Positions 35,483 through 44,872 of a stretch of 64,000 nt of DNA are shown here, in pieces; positions within the stretch are counted from its first letter, which is position 1, and every line of letters starts with the position of its first letter. Under the pieces are notes generated by a model that was not told the DNA's origin, ran no database searches, and saw only the letters and a program-made list of their open reading frames with translations. The DNA is taken from positions 4,395,979 through 4,459,978 of the forward strand of contig NZ_CP084550.1 in the NCBI RefSeq assembly GCF_021800405.1, read 5' to 3'. This DNA is from Arthrobacter sp. FW306-07-I (GTDB lineage: Bacteria > Actinomycetota > Actinomycetes > Actinomycetales > Micrococcaceae). The position numbers and the translations under genes were made by a program.

Positions 35483-36736
35483 CTACTCGTGCTTGGAGGA
35501 CTCCTGCACGCTGTCCTGATCGGTGTCCTGCGCGGCGGTCGCCTGCTCCACCTGTAAGGGCCTGGCCGCTCCGGCGAGCAGGAGGGCAACCAGGATGGGG
35601 GCCATGATCGCCAGCAGCGCCGTGTGGATCCCCGTCAGGTCCCCCAGATAGCCCAGCAGCGGCGGTCCAGCCAGGAACGAGATATACCCCAAAGTTGATA
35701 CAACGGAGACGCGGGCGGCTGAGTGTTGCGGGTCGTCGGACGCGGCGGACATTCCCATCGGGAAGGCGAGGGCGGCGCCCACGCCCCACAGCGCGGCACC
35801 AATCCCCGCCAGCCAGATATTGGATGCCAGCACGAAGAGCCCCAGCCCTGCGGCGGCCGCTGCCATGCTGGCGCGCAGCACGGCGACGCGTCCGTACTTG
35901 TCAATGACACGGCCACCGAGGAATCGCATAGCGGTCATGGCCAGCACGAACAGGGCGAACATAAGGGCACCGGTGGACTCTGAGGTGGCAAGTCCGTCAA
36001 CCGATGCCTTGGCAATCCAGTCGTTTCCGGCACCCTCCGTGAGCGTGGCGCCCAGGACCACTACGCCGATCAGCAGCGTCCTGCTGTCCCGCCAGGCGGA
36101 CTGCCCCTTGGCAGGCTTCGGGGCCCCCTCCACGGTGGCTGTAACCAGGTGGGGGAGGAAATAGCGTGGGACCACCAGGGCCACCACAACCACCACGGCG
36201 GCGATCACCAGAAGATGCAGCGGAAGGTCCACGCCCAGGGTGGACAGCCCCGCGCCGACGAGGGCACCTATGAACGCGCCGCCGCTGAAGGCCGCGTGGA
36301 ACTGCGGCATGATGGTCCGGCGGAGCTTGTGCTCCACGTCGGCCCCTTCAATATTCTGCGCCACGTCCCACAGCCCAATGCCGATGCCGAAGAAGAACAG
36401 GGACACCGCCGTTCCGGGAATGAAAACAGCCGAAAGCGACATCGCGATACCCACGCCTGCCGCCGCGGCCAGCAGGCCGGCAAAACGCACGGTGTTGGCC
36501 GTACCGATCCTGCCCACCACCAGTCCCGCGGTGGGCAGCGCAAGCAGCGAGCCGATGGCCGTGCACAGCAGCAGGGTGCCCATTTGGCCGGATGTGATCT
36601 GCAGCGTCTGGGTGACTGCGGGAATCCTGGCTGCCCAACTGGCAAAGACAAGCCCGTTGATGCCGAAGACCACAAACGTGGCCGCGGCGGCGGCTTTCAA
36701 TCCTGCGTGCTGTTCCATGCCGGTGCTGGTGCTCAT
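35483..36736 (-). CDS. MFS transporter
   Basis: Twelve-helix major facilitator permease of 417 residues. The N-terminal half contains FVVFGINGLVFASWAARIPAVTQTLQI and a PTAGLVVGRIG loop; a second-half loop reads RFLGGRVIDKYGRVAVLRA, the usual MFS signature between helices 8 and 9. Related proteins are often annotated as sugar (fucose-type) or drug permeases; the substrate is not readable. It overlaps the upstream DeoR-type gene by four bases (ATGA), so the regulator probably controls it. The C-terminus is Gln/Asp-rich and soluble. Confidence 0.85.
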   Translation of the reverse strand: MSTSTGMEQHAGLKAAAAATFVVFGINGLVFASWAARIPAVTQTLQITSGQMGTLLLCTAIGSLLALPTAGLVVGRIGTANTVRFAGLLAAAAGVGIAMSLSAVFIPGTAVSLFFFGIGIGLWDVAQNIEGADVEHKLRRTIMPQFHAAFSGGAFIGALVGAGLSTLGVDLPLHLLVIAAVVVVVALVVPRYFLPHLVTATVEGAPKPAKGQSAWRDSRTLLIGVVVLGATLTEGAGNDWIAKASVDGLATSESTGALMFALFVLAMTAMRFLGGRVIDKYGRVAVLRASMAAAAAGLGLFVLASNIWLAGIGAALWGVGAALAFPMGMSAASDDPQHSAARVSVVSTLGYISFLAGPPLLGYLGDLTGIHTALLAIMAPILVALLLAGAARPLQVEQATAAQDTDQDSVQESSKHE

Positions 36737-37506
36737 ACGCTCACTACTTCCACAGAGTATTTTTCGAGTTCGGCCTTATCCTGCGCACTGAACTGCCTGT
36801 CGGTGACGATGATGTCCACGCGGTCCAGCCCGGCCACGAGCACCCGTGCGTGGGCCTGCCACTTTGCCGCTGAGGCGGCTACCACCACCCGTGCAGCTGA
36901 TTCCAGGCCTGCTTTCTTGACTGCTGCATCTTCCAGGTCGTGGGCCAGCAGGCCGTCGTTGGGATGCACTGCGCAGGGGGTAACCACGGCGGTATCAAAG
37001 CGGAGGGACCGGATATTGGACTCGGCCAGGGGTCCACGGAAACAAAGTTCTCCGGGCACCACGCTCCCGCCCGGCAGCAACAGTGCAGGCCGGGAGCCTG
37101 CACTTCCCTCACCCGCAGTTGCCGCATTGAGGGCCTGCAGGGACATGGGCATCAGGGTCAGCGCCCTGCCTGACACGGCCCGCGCCACCTCCGTCGCCGT
37201 GCTTCCGCTGTCCAGCCAGACGTGTTCCCGTTCGGCCAGCAGGCCTGCCACCGCAGCCCCTATACGGGTCTTGGCATCCCGGTCCTCCAGCTCGCGCTGC
37301 CCGTAGCCGGGGTTCTGCCCCTGCCCGATCAGGCTCCTGGCACCGCCGTGGACCCTGCGGAGGACACCGTGGCCTGAGAGCACCTCAAGGTCGCGGCGGA
37401 TGGTGGCGCCCGAGGCACCGCACGCCTGCATCAGCTGTTCGACGCTCGCTTCCGACTGCTGCCGAAGGATTTCGGCAATTGTGCGGTGCCGCTCATCGGT
37501 CTTCAT
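36733..37506 (-). CDS. DeoR family transcriptional regulator
   Basis: Sugar-responsive repressor, 257 residues. It has an N-terminal helix-turn-helix with family motif ERHRTIAEILRQQSEASVEQLM then GATIRRDLEVLSGHGVLRRVHGGA. The C-terminal effector domain has VWLDSGSTATEVARAV, the sugar-phosphate sensor motif. Start ATG 37506 (an in-frame TTG lies two codons upstream). It is transcribed with the MFS gene. The inverted repeat at 37549-37568 is a candidate autoregulatory operator. Confidence 0.9.
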   Translation of the reverse strand: MKTDERHRTIAEILRQQSEASVEQLMQACGASGATIRRDLEVLSGHGVLRRVHGGARSLIGQGQNPGYGQRELEDRDAKTRIGAAVAGLLAEREHVWLDSGSTATEVARAVSGRALTLMPMSLQALNAATAGEGSAGSRPALLLPGGSVVPGELCFRGPLAESNIRSLRFDTAVVTPCAVHPNDGLLAHDLEDAAVKKAGLESAARVVVAASAAKWQAHARVLVAGLDRVDIIVTDRQFSAQDKAELEKYSVEVVSV

Positions 37507-37548
37507 GAGCAAATGCTAACAGTCTCTGATCACTTGGTCACTGCAAAA

Positions 37549-37568
37549 GAGCAACTCTGCAGTTGCTC
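37549..37568. promoter_or_regulatory. inverted repeat, candidate DeoR operator
   Basis: GAGCAACT-CTGC-AGTTGCTC: perfect 8-bp arms with a 4-base centre, 43-62 bases upstream of the DeoR gene start. A TTGCAG hexamer that could serve as the -35 lies between it and the start. Confidence 0.5.
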
Positions 37569-37625
37569 TATCAGTTGCGGCTGCCAAACCACGAGTGAAA
37601 CAGCGATATCTGATGGAGCAACCTC

Positions 37626-39308
37626 TCAGCGGACGCGGTCCACCCTTTGCTCATCCCACACGGGCTCGGCGGACTCGTAGACTTTTCCGTCGGATCCGAA
37701 AACCAGGAACCGGTCGAAGGTCCGGGCGAACCAGCGGTCGTGGGTGACAGCCAGGACGGTCCCCTCGAAGTGGTCAATGGCGCGTTCCAGGGCCTCGGCC
37801 GAATGCAGGTCCAGGTTGTCCGTGGGCTCGTCCAGCAGGAGCAGGGTGGCACCGCTGAGCTGCAGGAGCAGGATCTGGAACCGTGCCTGCTGGCCGCCGG
37901 AGAGGGACTCGTACTTCTGCTCCGACTGCCCCGCCAGGCCGTAGCCGTCCAGCGCGCCGGCGGCGGCCTCACGGCCCAGCCCGGAACGGTGCTCGTCGCC
38001 GCGGTGCAGGATCTCCAGCAGAGTCTTCCCCAGCAGGTCGGGCCGGACGTGCGTCTGTGCAAAGAAGCCGGGCCGGATACGCGCACCCAGCTTCACCGTC
38101 CCTTCATGCGGCACCTCAACGATCTGCACATCGGAAACCGGCAGGTGCTCCCGTTCGGGGTCAGTGCCACCGGTGGCCAGCAGCCGCAGGAAGTGGGACT
38201 TGCCGGAACCGTTGGAGCCCAGGACGCCCACGCGGTCACCGAACCATACTTCAGTGGAAAACGGCTTCATGAGGCCGGTCAGCTCCAGCCGCTCCGCCAC
38301 GATGGCGCGCTTGGCGGTCCGCCCGCCCTTGAGCCGCATCTGGACGTTCTGCTCGATGGGCAGCGCCTCCGGCGGCCCAATTTCGAGGAACTTCGCCAGC
38401 CGGGTCTGGGCAGCGTGGTAGCGGTTGGCCATGTCTGAACGGAACGCGGCCTTGTTCTTGTACATGTTGACGAGTTCCTTGAGCTTGATGTGCTCCTCGT
38501 CCCAGCGTTTGCGCAGTTCCTCGAAGCGCGCGTTCCGGTCTGCGCGTGCCTCAACATAGGAGCCGAAGCCGCCGCCGTGGATCCAGGCCGCAGCCCCGTT
38601 GATGCCCGGCTCCAAGGTCACGATGCGTCCAGCAGCGTTATTCAACAGTTCGCGGTCGTGGCTGATGAAGAAGACCGTCTTCCTGGACTCGTTCAGTTTT
38701 TCCTCGAGCCAGCGCTTCCCGGGGACGTCCAGGTAGTTGTCCGGCTCGTCCAGGAGCAGGAGATCGTCCGGGCCGGCAAACAGCGCCTCCAGTACCAGCC
38801 GTTTCTGCTCACCACCGGAAAGGGTCGACGCCGGGCGGTGCTGCGCGCGGTCAAAGGGCAGTCCCAGCGCGGCCATACAGACCTCGTCCCAGACGGTTTC
38901 GACGTCGTAGCCGCCCGCGTCCCCCCAGTCCACAATGGCCTGGGCGTACCGCATCTGGGTGGGTTCGTCGTCGTGCTCCATCATGGCCAGCTCCGCCTCA
39001 TCAACCTCGCGCGCAGCCGCCGCCAGCGCCGGGGGAGCGGCGGAGACCAGGAGGTCCCGGACCGTGGAACCGTCCCGCACCTGGCCCACGAACTGTCGCA
39101 TGATGCCCATGGTCCCGGAACGGCCCACCACGCCCTCGTCCGGAACCAGGTCTCCCGCGATGATTCGGAACAGCGTGGTCTTGCCGGTGCCGTTGGGCCC
39201 GATCAGGGCGGTCTTGGTGCCGTCCGGGACCTTGAAGGTGACCCCGTTCAGGAGCTGGGTGCCGTCGGAGAGGAAGTAGTCGATGCCGGAAACGTCAATA
39301 TGGGCCAC
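37626..39308 (-). CDS. ABC-F family ATPase
   Basis: Soluble ABC-F protein with two ATPase domains acting on the ribosome (translation factor or antibiotic protection), 560 residues, no membrane segment. First domain: GPNGTGKTT, signature LSGGEQKRL, LLLLDEPDNYLD. The interdomain linker is rich in charged residues (RADRNARFEELRKRWDEEHIKLKELV). Second domain: GSNGSGKSH, signature LSGGQQARF, LLLLDEPTDNLDL. The N-terminal Walker B loop reads EPDNYLD rather than EPTNHLD, which places it in an actinobacterial subgroup and not with standard EttA. Confidence 0.9.
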   Translation of the reverse strand: MAHIDVSGIDYFLSDGTQLLNGVTFKVPDGTKTALIGPNGTGKTTLFRIIAGDLVPDEGVVGRSGTMGIMRQFVGQVRDGSTVRDLLVSAAPPALAAAAREVDEAELAMMEHDDEPTQMRYAQAIVDWGDAGGYDVETVWDEVCMAALGLPFDRAQHRPASTLSGGEQKRLVLEALFAGPDDLLLLDEPDNYLDVPGKRWLEEKLNESRKTVFFISHDRELLNNAAGRIVTLEPGINGAAAWIHGGGFGSYVEARADRNARFEELRKRWDEEHIKLKELVNMYKNKAAFRSDMANRYHAAQTRLAKFLEIGPPEALPIEQNVQMRLKGGRTAKRAIVAERLELTGLMKPFSTEVWFGDRVGVLGSNGSGKSHFLRLLATGGTDPEREHLPVSDVQIVEVPHEGTVKLGARIRPGFFAQTHVRPDLLGKTLLEILHRGDEHRSGLGREAAAGALDGYGLAGQSEQKYESLSGGQQARFQILLLQLSGATLLLLDEPTDNLDLHSAEALERAIDHFEGTVLAVTHDRWFARTFDRFLVFGSDGKVYESAEPVWDEQRVDRVR

Positions 39309-39333
39309 ACCGTCAATCCTCCCACGCCCCTCC

Positions 39334-41322
39334 CTAGCCGGCGGCGGTGAGGAACTGCTTCAGCAGCGGGCCGGAGGTGGTGGCACCCAGGCCGCCGTCC
39401 TCCACGAAGACGGCCACTGCCAGGTCGCCATGCACGGCCACGATCCACGCGTGGGTCTTCGGCGGGTTCTCGGTGCCGAATTCGGCGGTTCCCGTCTTGG
39501 CCCCCACAGGGGCACCGGGGACGCTGGAGAGGAATCCTGCGTGTCCGGAGGTGACGACGGCGCGCATCATGTCTGCGAGCGATGCCGCCTCCGCTGCGGT
39601 GATGGGCTTGTCCGAGGCCGTGGACGGCGCCTCGGCCGTGGCTGTGGCCGTCGGTTCTGCTGCGGGGGCGGTGGACCCTGCCGTCGTTCCGGCGGCGGGA
39701 GCACCGGCGTCGGCGTTGAGGACCAGCTGCGCCGACACCGGCGCGCCCTTGGCGACGGACCCGGCCATGATTGCCGCCGCCAGCGGGGACAGCAGCACCT
39801 TTCCCTGTCCGATCATGGAGGCTGCGTGCTCGGTGCCCTGGGCCTGGCCGGGTACGGAACCCAGGAAGGCTTCAGCACCGAGCTTCGGCGCTTCCACCGC
39901 GACACCCATGGACGTGGCGGCGGCTTCAAGCTGGCCCTGTGACACCGAGTCCCGCTGCGAGATGAAGGCCGTGTTGCAGGAGTGTGCAAAGGCGTCCCGC
40001 AGCGTTACCGCGCCCAGGGAGGTCTCGGGGTAGCCCTCGGAGTTCTTGAACGTGCGGCCGTCCACCGTAAGGGTGGGAGTGCACTGGACGGTGGAATCGG
40101 GCGTCATCCCGTTGCGGAACATGGCGAGCGAGTCCACCATTTTGAAAATGGAGCCCGGCGCGTACTGTCCCAGCATGGCGGTGTTGTAGCCGTTGCTGCC
40201 CGGTCCGGATGCAGCTGCCAGGACTGCGCCGGTGGAGGGACGCAGGGCAACGATCGCCGACGCCGGTTTCACGCCCTCCAGGGTGCTTTCCGCCAGGGTC
40301 TGCAGCCGCGGATCGAGGGTGGTTTTCAGCGGGGTTCCGGGCTTGGGGTCCACTTGGAAGAGGACGCGGCGGGGGTCGGTGCCGGCGGACTGGATTTGTT
40401 CGCGGGTCAGGTCGGCCCGCTGTGCACGGATGACGACAGCGTCCGAGCCGCGGAGCTGTTCATCGTACTGCTGCTGGAGACCGCCGACGCCGGTCACGTC
40501 ACCTGCCACAAGGGCACCGTTGGATGCCTCGATCTGCTCTGCGGATGCTTCACCCACCGACCCAAGAACGGCACGGGCGAACGTCCGGCTCGGCGCCAGC
40601 GGAATCGACGCCGGTATCCCCCGGGCACCCGGAATGGCCTGGATCTGCTGGTCGGAGATGGTCCGGCCTTCTTCCCGCAGGGTGATCGCGGAAACGAAGG
40701 CCTGTTCACCGGCAGCCTTGACCTGCTGTACGTAGGCGGCAGGATCCACTCCCACCAGTGCGGCCAGCTTGCCGGCGGAATCGGCCGGGTCCGCGCCACC
40801 GAGCTGGGGCTTGTCGATCCCCACGTTCACCACGGGACGGTAGGTGACCAGCGGGACGTCCCCGGCACCAAGGATGTCCGCGCGTTTGTGCGACTGGGAG
40901 CCCTTGGTCACGATCTCGCTGTCCGCCAGGCCGGGTGCCAGCATGGCCGGGTCCCAGACAGTGAGCCACTTGTCGCCGGACTTCTTGAAGTTTGCCGCGA
41001 TGGTGTACTTCCACTCGGCGTCGCCAAACTTCCACGTGTAATTCAGTGGGGCGGATGCTTTGTCGCCGTCGAGCGTAAGCCCGCCTGCCTGGACCTGCGG
41101 CTTTTGCGGATCCAGGGCCGCGAAGACCTGGTGGAGCTGGTCGTTGGCTGCCGCAGCATCCTTGCCCTCAAAGGCCACAGATCCCACATCCAGCGCCGAG
41201 ACCGCGCCGGCCAGTTGTTGCGCGGCGGCTTCCGCCCCGGACTTCCCGTCGTCGCAGGCCACCAGCGAGGTTCCGAGAATGAGCGCAGCTACGGCAAGCG
41301 AAAGTTTTGTTGATTTCCCCAT
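39334..41322 (-). CDS. lipoprotein penicillin-binding transpeptidase with NTF2-like N-terminus
   Basis: Class B-type peptidoglycan DD-transpeptidase on the outer face of the membrane, 662 residues. N-terminal signal with lipobox LVAC (Cys22) makes it a lipoprotein. Next come an NTF2/MecA-N-like domain (about 30-150) and a dimerisation region. The transpeptidase domain has SIFK (391-394), SCN (448-450) and KTG (609-611), all intact, so it should bind beta-lactams. A Pro/Ala/Thr-rich insert (about 540-575) lies between the SCN and KTG motifs. The ATG at 41322 is chosen for the signal peptide, with GGGGGA upstream. Confidence 0.9.
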   Translation of the reverse strand: MGKSTKLSLAVAALILGTSLVACDDGKSGAEAAAQQLAGAVSALDVGSVAFEGKDAAAANDQLHQVFAALDPQKPQVQAGGLTLDGDKASAPLNYTWKFGDAEWKYTIAANFKKSGDKWLTVWDPAMLAPGLADSEIVTKGSQSHKRADILGAGDVPLVTYRPVVNVGIDKPQLGGADPADSAGKLAALVGVDPAAYVQQVKAAGEQAFVSAITLREEGRTISDQQIQAIPGARGIPASIPLAPSRTFARAVLGSVGEASAEQIEASNGALVAGDVTGVGGLQQQYDEQLRGSDAVVIRAQRADLTREQIQSAGTDPRRVLFQVDPKPGTPLKTTLDPRLQTLAESTLEGVKPASAIVALRPSTGAVLAAASGPGSNGYNTAMLGQYAPGSIFKMVDSLAMFRNGMTPDSTVQCTPTLTVDGRTFKNSEGYPETSLGAVTLRDAFAHSCNTAFISQRDSVSQGQLEAAATSMGVAVEAPKLGAEAFLGSVPGQAQGTEHAASMIGQGKVLLSPLAAAIMAGSVAKGAPVSAQLVLNADAGAPAAGTTAGSTAPAAEPTATATAEAPSTASDKPITAAEAASLADMMRAVVTSGHAGFLSSVPGAPVGAKTGTAEFGTENPPKTHAWIVAVHGDLAVAVFVEDGGLGATTSGPLLKQFLTAAG

Positions 41323-41408
41323 CGCGCCATTATCCCCCGGGCCGGCCGCCTGCTGCGCAACTGTGTAAGCAGCGGACGGCCCAACCACGCGCCGGCCATG
41401 CCTGGAAC

Positions 41409-42851
41409 CTAGGCGATGCCAAGGTCAGGGACCGGCAGCTTGAAGACATCCTTGAGGGCCTGCCTTGCCGCATGCATGCCCGGCATGCCTGTCACCCCCG
41501 GCCCCGGTGGGGTTGACGACGAGCAGAGGTAGACGCCCAGCAGCGGCGTCCGCCACGGGACGGGGGATATCACAGGCTTCTGGATAAGCCCCCGGACGTC
41601 CATGACGCCGGCACTGAAGTCGCCCCCGATGTAGTTGCGGTTGTACTCGGCCAGCTCCGCAGCGGTGATGACATGTGATTCCACCACCAGGTCGCGGAAG
41701 CCCGGAGCGAACCGTTCCAGCTGGGCCACAATTTGGTTGGTCATGTCCTTTGTGGAGCCCGAGGGAACATGGCAGTAGGTCCAGAGGGTGTGCCTGCCGG
41801 CGGGTGCCCGGCTCGGGTCGAAACGGGAGGGTTGGGCCACGAGCACGTAGGGCCGTTCAGGGTGGCGTCCTGCGCTGACCTCATTTTCCGAACGCGCCAG
41901 TTCGGCCCGTGTGCCGCCCACGTGGACGGTACCGGATTCGGAAAGTCCGTCGGCCTGCCATGGCACCGGCCCGGACAGGATGAAATCCACCTTGCAGGAG
42001 CCGTTGCCGTAGCGGAAGCGGTCCAGTGCCCGCCGGAAGTGGCCCGGAAGTGATTCCCCTGCCATGTCCAGGAGTCCGCGCGGCGCCACATCCAGCAGGG
42101 TGGCCCGGGCCGCCGGAAGCTGCTCGAGCCGGTCTATCGGTGTTCCGGTGTGAATCACGCCGCCATGGGCGCGGATGTCATCAGCCAGTGCTGCCGCGAT
42201 TGATGCCGAGCCGCCGCGGGGGATGGGCCATCCGCCCGCATGCCCCAGGGCGCCCAGCATGAGCCCGGCCCCGGACGCGGCCAGGGACGGCAGGTGTGAG
42301 ATGGCGTGGGCCGCCACCCCGCTGAGCAGGGCCGGGGCAAGTTCTTCCCGGAACCGGAGGTTCCACAGGCCGGTTCCCTGTTCCAGGGTCCGCAGCCCGT
42401 AGATGCCGGCCACGAGCGGGTTCCGGGGGATCCGGAGGAGCTGGTTCTGGGTGAAGTCCATGACGTCAGCGACATGGCGGACCAGCGGTTCCATCAGCCG
42501 CCGGTACGCCGGGCCGTCCTGCCCCAGGGCTTCCGCGGTCTTGTCCAGGGACTTGTAGGCCAATGCAGCACGGCCACCCTCCAGCGGGGACCCGAAGGAG
42601 ACGTCCGGGGTTATCAGGTCAACCCTCCGGGACAGCTCGAAGGCGCGGAAAAAGGGGGATGCAACGGCCATGGGATGCACCGCGGAGCAGACGTCATGGA
42701 GGTGGCCGGGCTGCATCAACTCGGTGGTCCGCGTGCCGCCGCCGATCGTCGATGCTGCCTCGAAGACCTCCACCGACAGCCCGGCACGTGCCATGACCGC
42801 TGCCGCCGAGAGCCCATTGGGCCCGGAACCTACTACCGCAACATCAACCAT
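41409..42851 (-). CDS. FAD-dependent oxidoreductase, phytoene-desaturase-like
   Basis: Two-dinucleotide-binding flavoprotein of the CrtI/amine-oxidase superfamily, 480 residues. The N-terminal FAD motif VAVVGSGPNGLSAAAVMARAG and the following GGGTRT are clear; the late SSTPPGPGVTGMPGMHAARQ motif is the conserved C-terminal flavin loop. No other carotenoid genes are near, so the substrate is unknown. ATG 42851 is favoured: AAGG is 4 bases upstream and the glycine motif then sits near the N-terminus. It follows the GT87 gene by 11 bases. Confidence 0.88.
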   Translation of the reverse strand: MVDVAVVGSGPNGLSAAAVMARAGLSVEVFEAASTIGGGTRTTELMQPGHLHDVCSAVHPMAVASPFFRAFELSRRVDLITPDVSFGSPLEGGRAALAYKSLDKTAEALGQDGPAYRRLMEPLVRHVADVMDFTQNQLLRIPRNPLVAGIYGLRTLEQGTGLWNLRFREELAPALLSGVAAHAISHLPSLAASGAGLMLGALGHAGGWPIPRGGSASIAAALADDIRAHGGVIHTGTPIDRLEQLPAARATLLDVAPRGLLDMAGESLPGHFRRALDRFRYGNGSCKVDFILSGPVPWQADGLSESGTVHVGGTRAELARSENEVSAGRHPERPYVLVAQPSRFDPSRAPAGRHTLWTYCHVPSGSTKDMTNQIVAQLERFAPGFRDLVVESHVITAAELAEYNRNYIGGDFSAGVMDVRGLIQKPVISPVPWRTPLLGVYLCSSSTPPGPGVTGMPGMHAARQALKDVFKLPVPDLGIA

Positions 42852-42862
42852 GGGACCTTCTT

Positions 42863-44326
42863 TCAAAGTGAGGGTGAAGCTTTGGAAGGGAGGGGCGAAG
42901 CGGCGCGGCGCCGGATGCGCCAGCGGAACCGGTCCGGTGCGTCCGCGAAGGGCCCGCCGTGCGGGTCATCGAGGTGGTGCCTTCGGATGGGGTCGTATGC
43001 GGGGTTGTAGATGTCCCAGGTGACGCGCGCCATGAGGTACGCCACCGCGGCCATGTGCGCGGCAACGGCGAGGACGTAGTACGGCATGTCCAGGTTGTGT
43101 TGCGAGGAACCTGCGCTGGTCACCTGTCCAAGGTACATCCAGATCGCGGCCCAATGCAGGGCTTCGATGCCCTGCCACACCAGGAAGTCGCGCCAGCGCG
43201 GCCGGGCCAGGGCCAGGAGCGGGATCAACCACACCACGTATTGCGGCGAATAGACCTTGCTGGTGAGGATGAAGGCCCCGACGATCAGGAATGCCAGCTG
43301 GGCCAGGCGGGGACGGCGGGGCGCGGTCAGGGCAACGGCGGCAATCCCGGCACAGGCCAGCACAAAGAACCCGGCAGACAGGATGCTGACGCCTTCGGCG
43401 CCCAGACCGGACCAGCCCAGCCTGCCCGCCACCAGGTTGTAGGCGAACCATGCCGAGCTGTAGCCGGCGCCCCGGTCGGCACTGTACTGGAAGAAATAGG
43501 CCCAGCCGGAAGGGTTCATCAGCGCGAACGGCAGATTAACCAGCACCCACGTGGCCGCTGCACTGGCGCCGGTTACCAGCAACGGTCGCCACCTGCCCGA
43601 CCGGACGGCGAGCAGCAGGATGGCTCCGAGTACCAGCACCGGATACAGCTTGGTGGCGGTGGCCAGCCCGATCAGCACCCCTGCAAGGACAAGCCGCTTC
43701 CGGGCAAAGAGGTACATGCCCATGGCAAGCAGGCAGGCGGCCCAAAGATCCCAGTTGATGGTGCCGGCCAGCACGATCCCCGGGGCCACGGCCACCATGG
43801 CCGCGTCCCAGGGCCGCCTGCCTGGCATGCGGGCAACCACCACCACGGTGACCATGGCCACTGCCGCCAGCAGCACGGCGTTGATGTCGAAGTAGGCAAG
43901 GGCCATGGTTTTGGGGTCTCCGCCCGGCACCAACCAGGCCGTAACCCCTGCGATGAGTCCTATGAGCACCGGGTATTCGAACTGGCTGCCGCTGCCCAGG
44001 ATGGGGAACATCCCCGCTGCCATGCCGCGGTTCCGGAACAGCTCCGGGAAGTCCGAGTAGCAGGTGGCGTAGAACTGTGTGGGCGTCTCCCAGCCGTTGG
44101 CCCTGCAGTATCCCTTCAACAGGATTCCCACCAAGGCTGCCAGCGCCGTGAGGACAATCAGCACCCGTTCAACGGTGAAGATGCCGGGGGAGACCACACC
44201 GGGCGCTGTCCTGGTCCCCAGCGGGCCACCGAGCACCTCCGTGAAATTCCGCAACACGTCATCACTGCGGCTGGGCACCACGATGCGGGGCCGTCGTTCA
44301 TCCTCCGGCGGCTGGGTCTCGTGCAT
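42863..44326 (-). CDS. GT87/DUF2029 family membrane mannosyltransferase-like protein
   Basis: Polytopic membrane glycosyltransferase of the GT-C superfamily (GT87, polyprenyl-phosphate-mannose users such as PimE), 487 residues with about ten to twelve hydrophobic segments. The N-terminal 50 residues are cytosolic and charged. YCRANGWETPTQFYATCYSDFPELFRNRG is the expected extracytoplasmic loop with acidic catalytic residues. GLATATKLYPVLVLGAILLL is a typical conserved helix. ATG 44326 is preferred to longer starts. It probably belongs to the leftward group with the two tiny genes upstream. Confidence 0.82.
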   Translation of the reverse strand: MHETQPPEDERRPRIVVPSRSDDVLRNFTEVLGGPLGTRTAPGVVSPGIFTVERVLIVLTALAALVGILLKGYCRANGWETPTQFYATCYSDFPELFRNRGMAAGMFPILGSGSQFEYPVLIGLIAGVTAWLVPGGDPKTMALAYFDINAVLLAAVAMVTVVVVARMPGRRPWDAAMVAVAPGIVLAGTINWDLWAACLLAMGMYLFARKRLVLAGVLIGLATATKLYPVLVLGAILLLAVRSGRWRPLLVTGASAAATWVLVNLPFALMNPSGWAYFFQYSADRGAGYSSAWFAYNLVAGRLGWSGLGAEGVSILSAGFFVLACAGIAAVALTAPRRPRLAQLAFLIVGAFILTSKVYSPQYVVWLIPLLALARPRWRDFLVWQGIEALHWAAIWMYLGQVTSAGSSQHNLDMPYYVLAVAAHMAAVAYLMARVTWDIYNPAYDPIRRHHLDDPHGGPFADAPDRFRWRIRRRAASPLPSKASPSL

Positions 44327-44390
44327 GGCATCGAGCTTACCGCCGGCCCCGTCCCAGGAGATCAGTGTCCGGCAGGATCGGGGCCGGCCG

Positions 44391-44519
44391 TCAGCGCAGG
44401 CCGCCCAGCTGCTGGTGCATGAGCACAAAAACATCGTTCCGGTGCTGCTCCAGCAGGGCGCTGTTGAAGGAACTGCGGCGCTGCAGGGGGCGGGACAGGA
44501 GTCCCATGATCATTCGCAT
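44391..44519 (-). CDS. 42-residue small protein with strong ribosome binding site
   Basis: Short gene. ATG at 44517-44519 is preceded on the minus strand by AAAGGAGGTGG (GGAGG 44535-44531), a near-perfect anti-16S match. The peptide starts MRMIMGLLSRPLQRRSSFNS, continues with ALLEQHRNDVFVLMHQQLGG and ends LR. It is basic and amphipathic, without a clear membrane segment. It lies 64 bases upstream of the GT87 gene, same strand. No family is recognised. Confidence 0.6.
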   Translation of the reverse strand: MRMIMGLLSRPLQRRSSFNSALLEQHRNDVFVLMHQQLGGLR

Positions 44520-44872
44520 CAAGGGAACCACCTCCTTTCGTTGATCATTAGGTGCAAAAGGGCACGGCGAATTAGCGCTGTTTTTGTGCGCGGGAAAGTG
44601 CAGTAAAAAGGGTGCATAAATTCCACCAGGGAATTAATCGGAATCGCACAAGAAAGCGCAATTCCAGGGGTGCCTGACTATGGCGAAGCTGAAGTGAGAC
44701 CACAAAGCCGGATGCAAAATTCTCCGAGCAGGGACTATTCGAAGAAAGAGCGGGGGCTATGCCAAAAGCTTTTCCGGGAAGTCAGCGAAGAAGCGCAGCA
44801 TTCCGGGCAGGCCGAGAGCCAGGGCCGAAGCCTTGGAAGGAGTCCTGGCGGGTGAGCGGATGCAGGTGCCGG
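44520..44872. other. gap between the two tiny genes
   Basis: About 350 bases with no supported gene, AT-richer than the neighbours around 44540-44660. It probably holds the promoter of the 42-residue gene; a TAATGA hexamer on the minus strand just before its Shine-Dalgarno might be a -10, without a clear -35. A plus-strand frame from 44759 has no recognisable product. Confidence 0.4.

Noticed and set aside
39982..41313. 443-residue open frame on the plus strand
   Set aside because: Antisense to the penicillin-binding transpeptidase; Gly/Arg/His-rich with no family features.
42959..44422. 487-residue open frame on the plus strand
   Set aside because: Antisense to the GT87 gene, whose membrane segments and motifs are clear.
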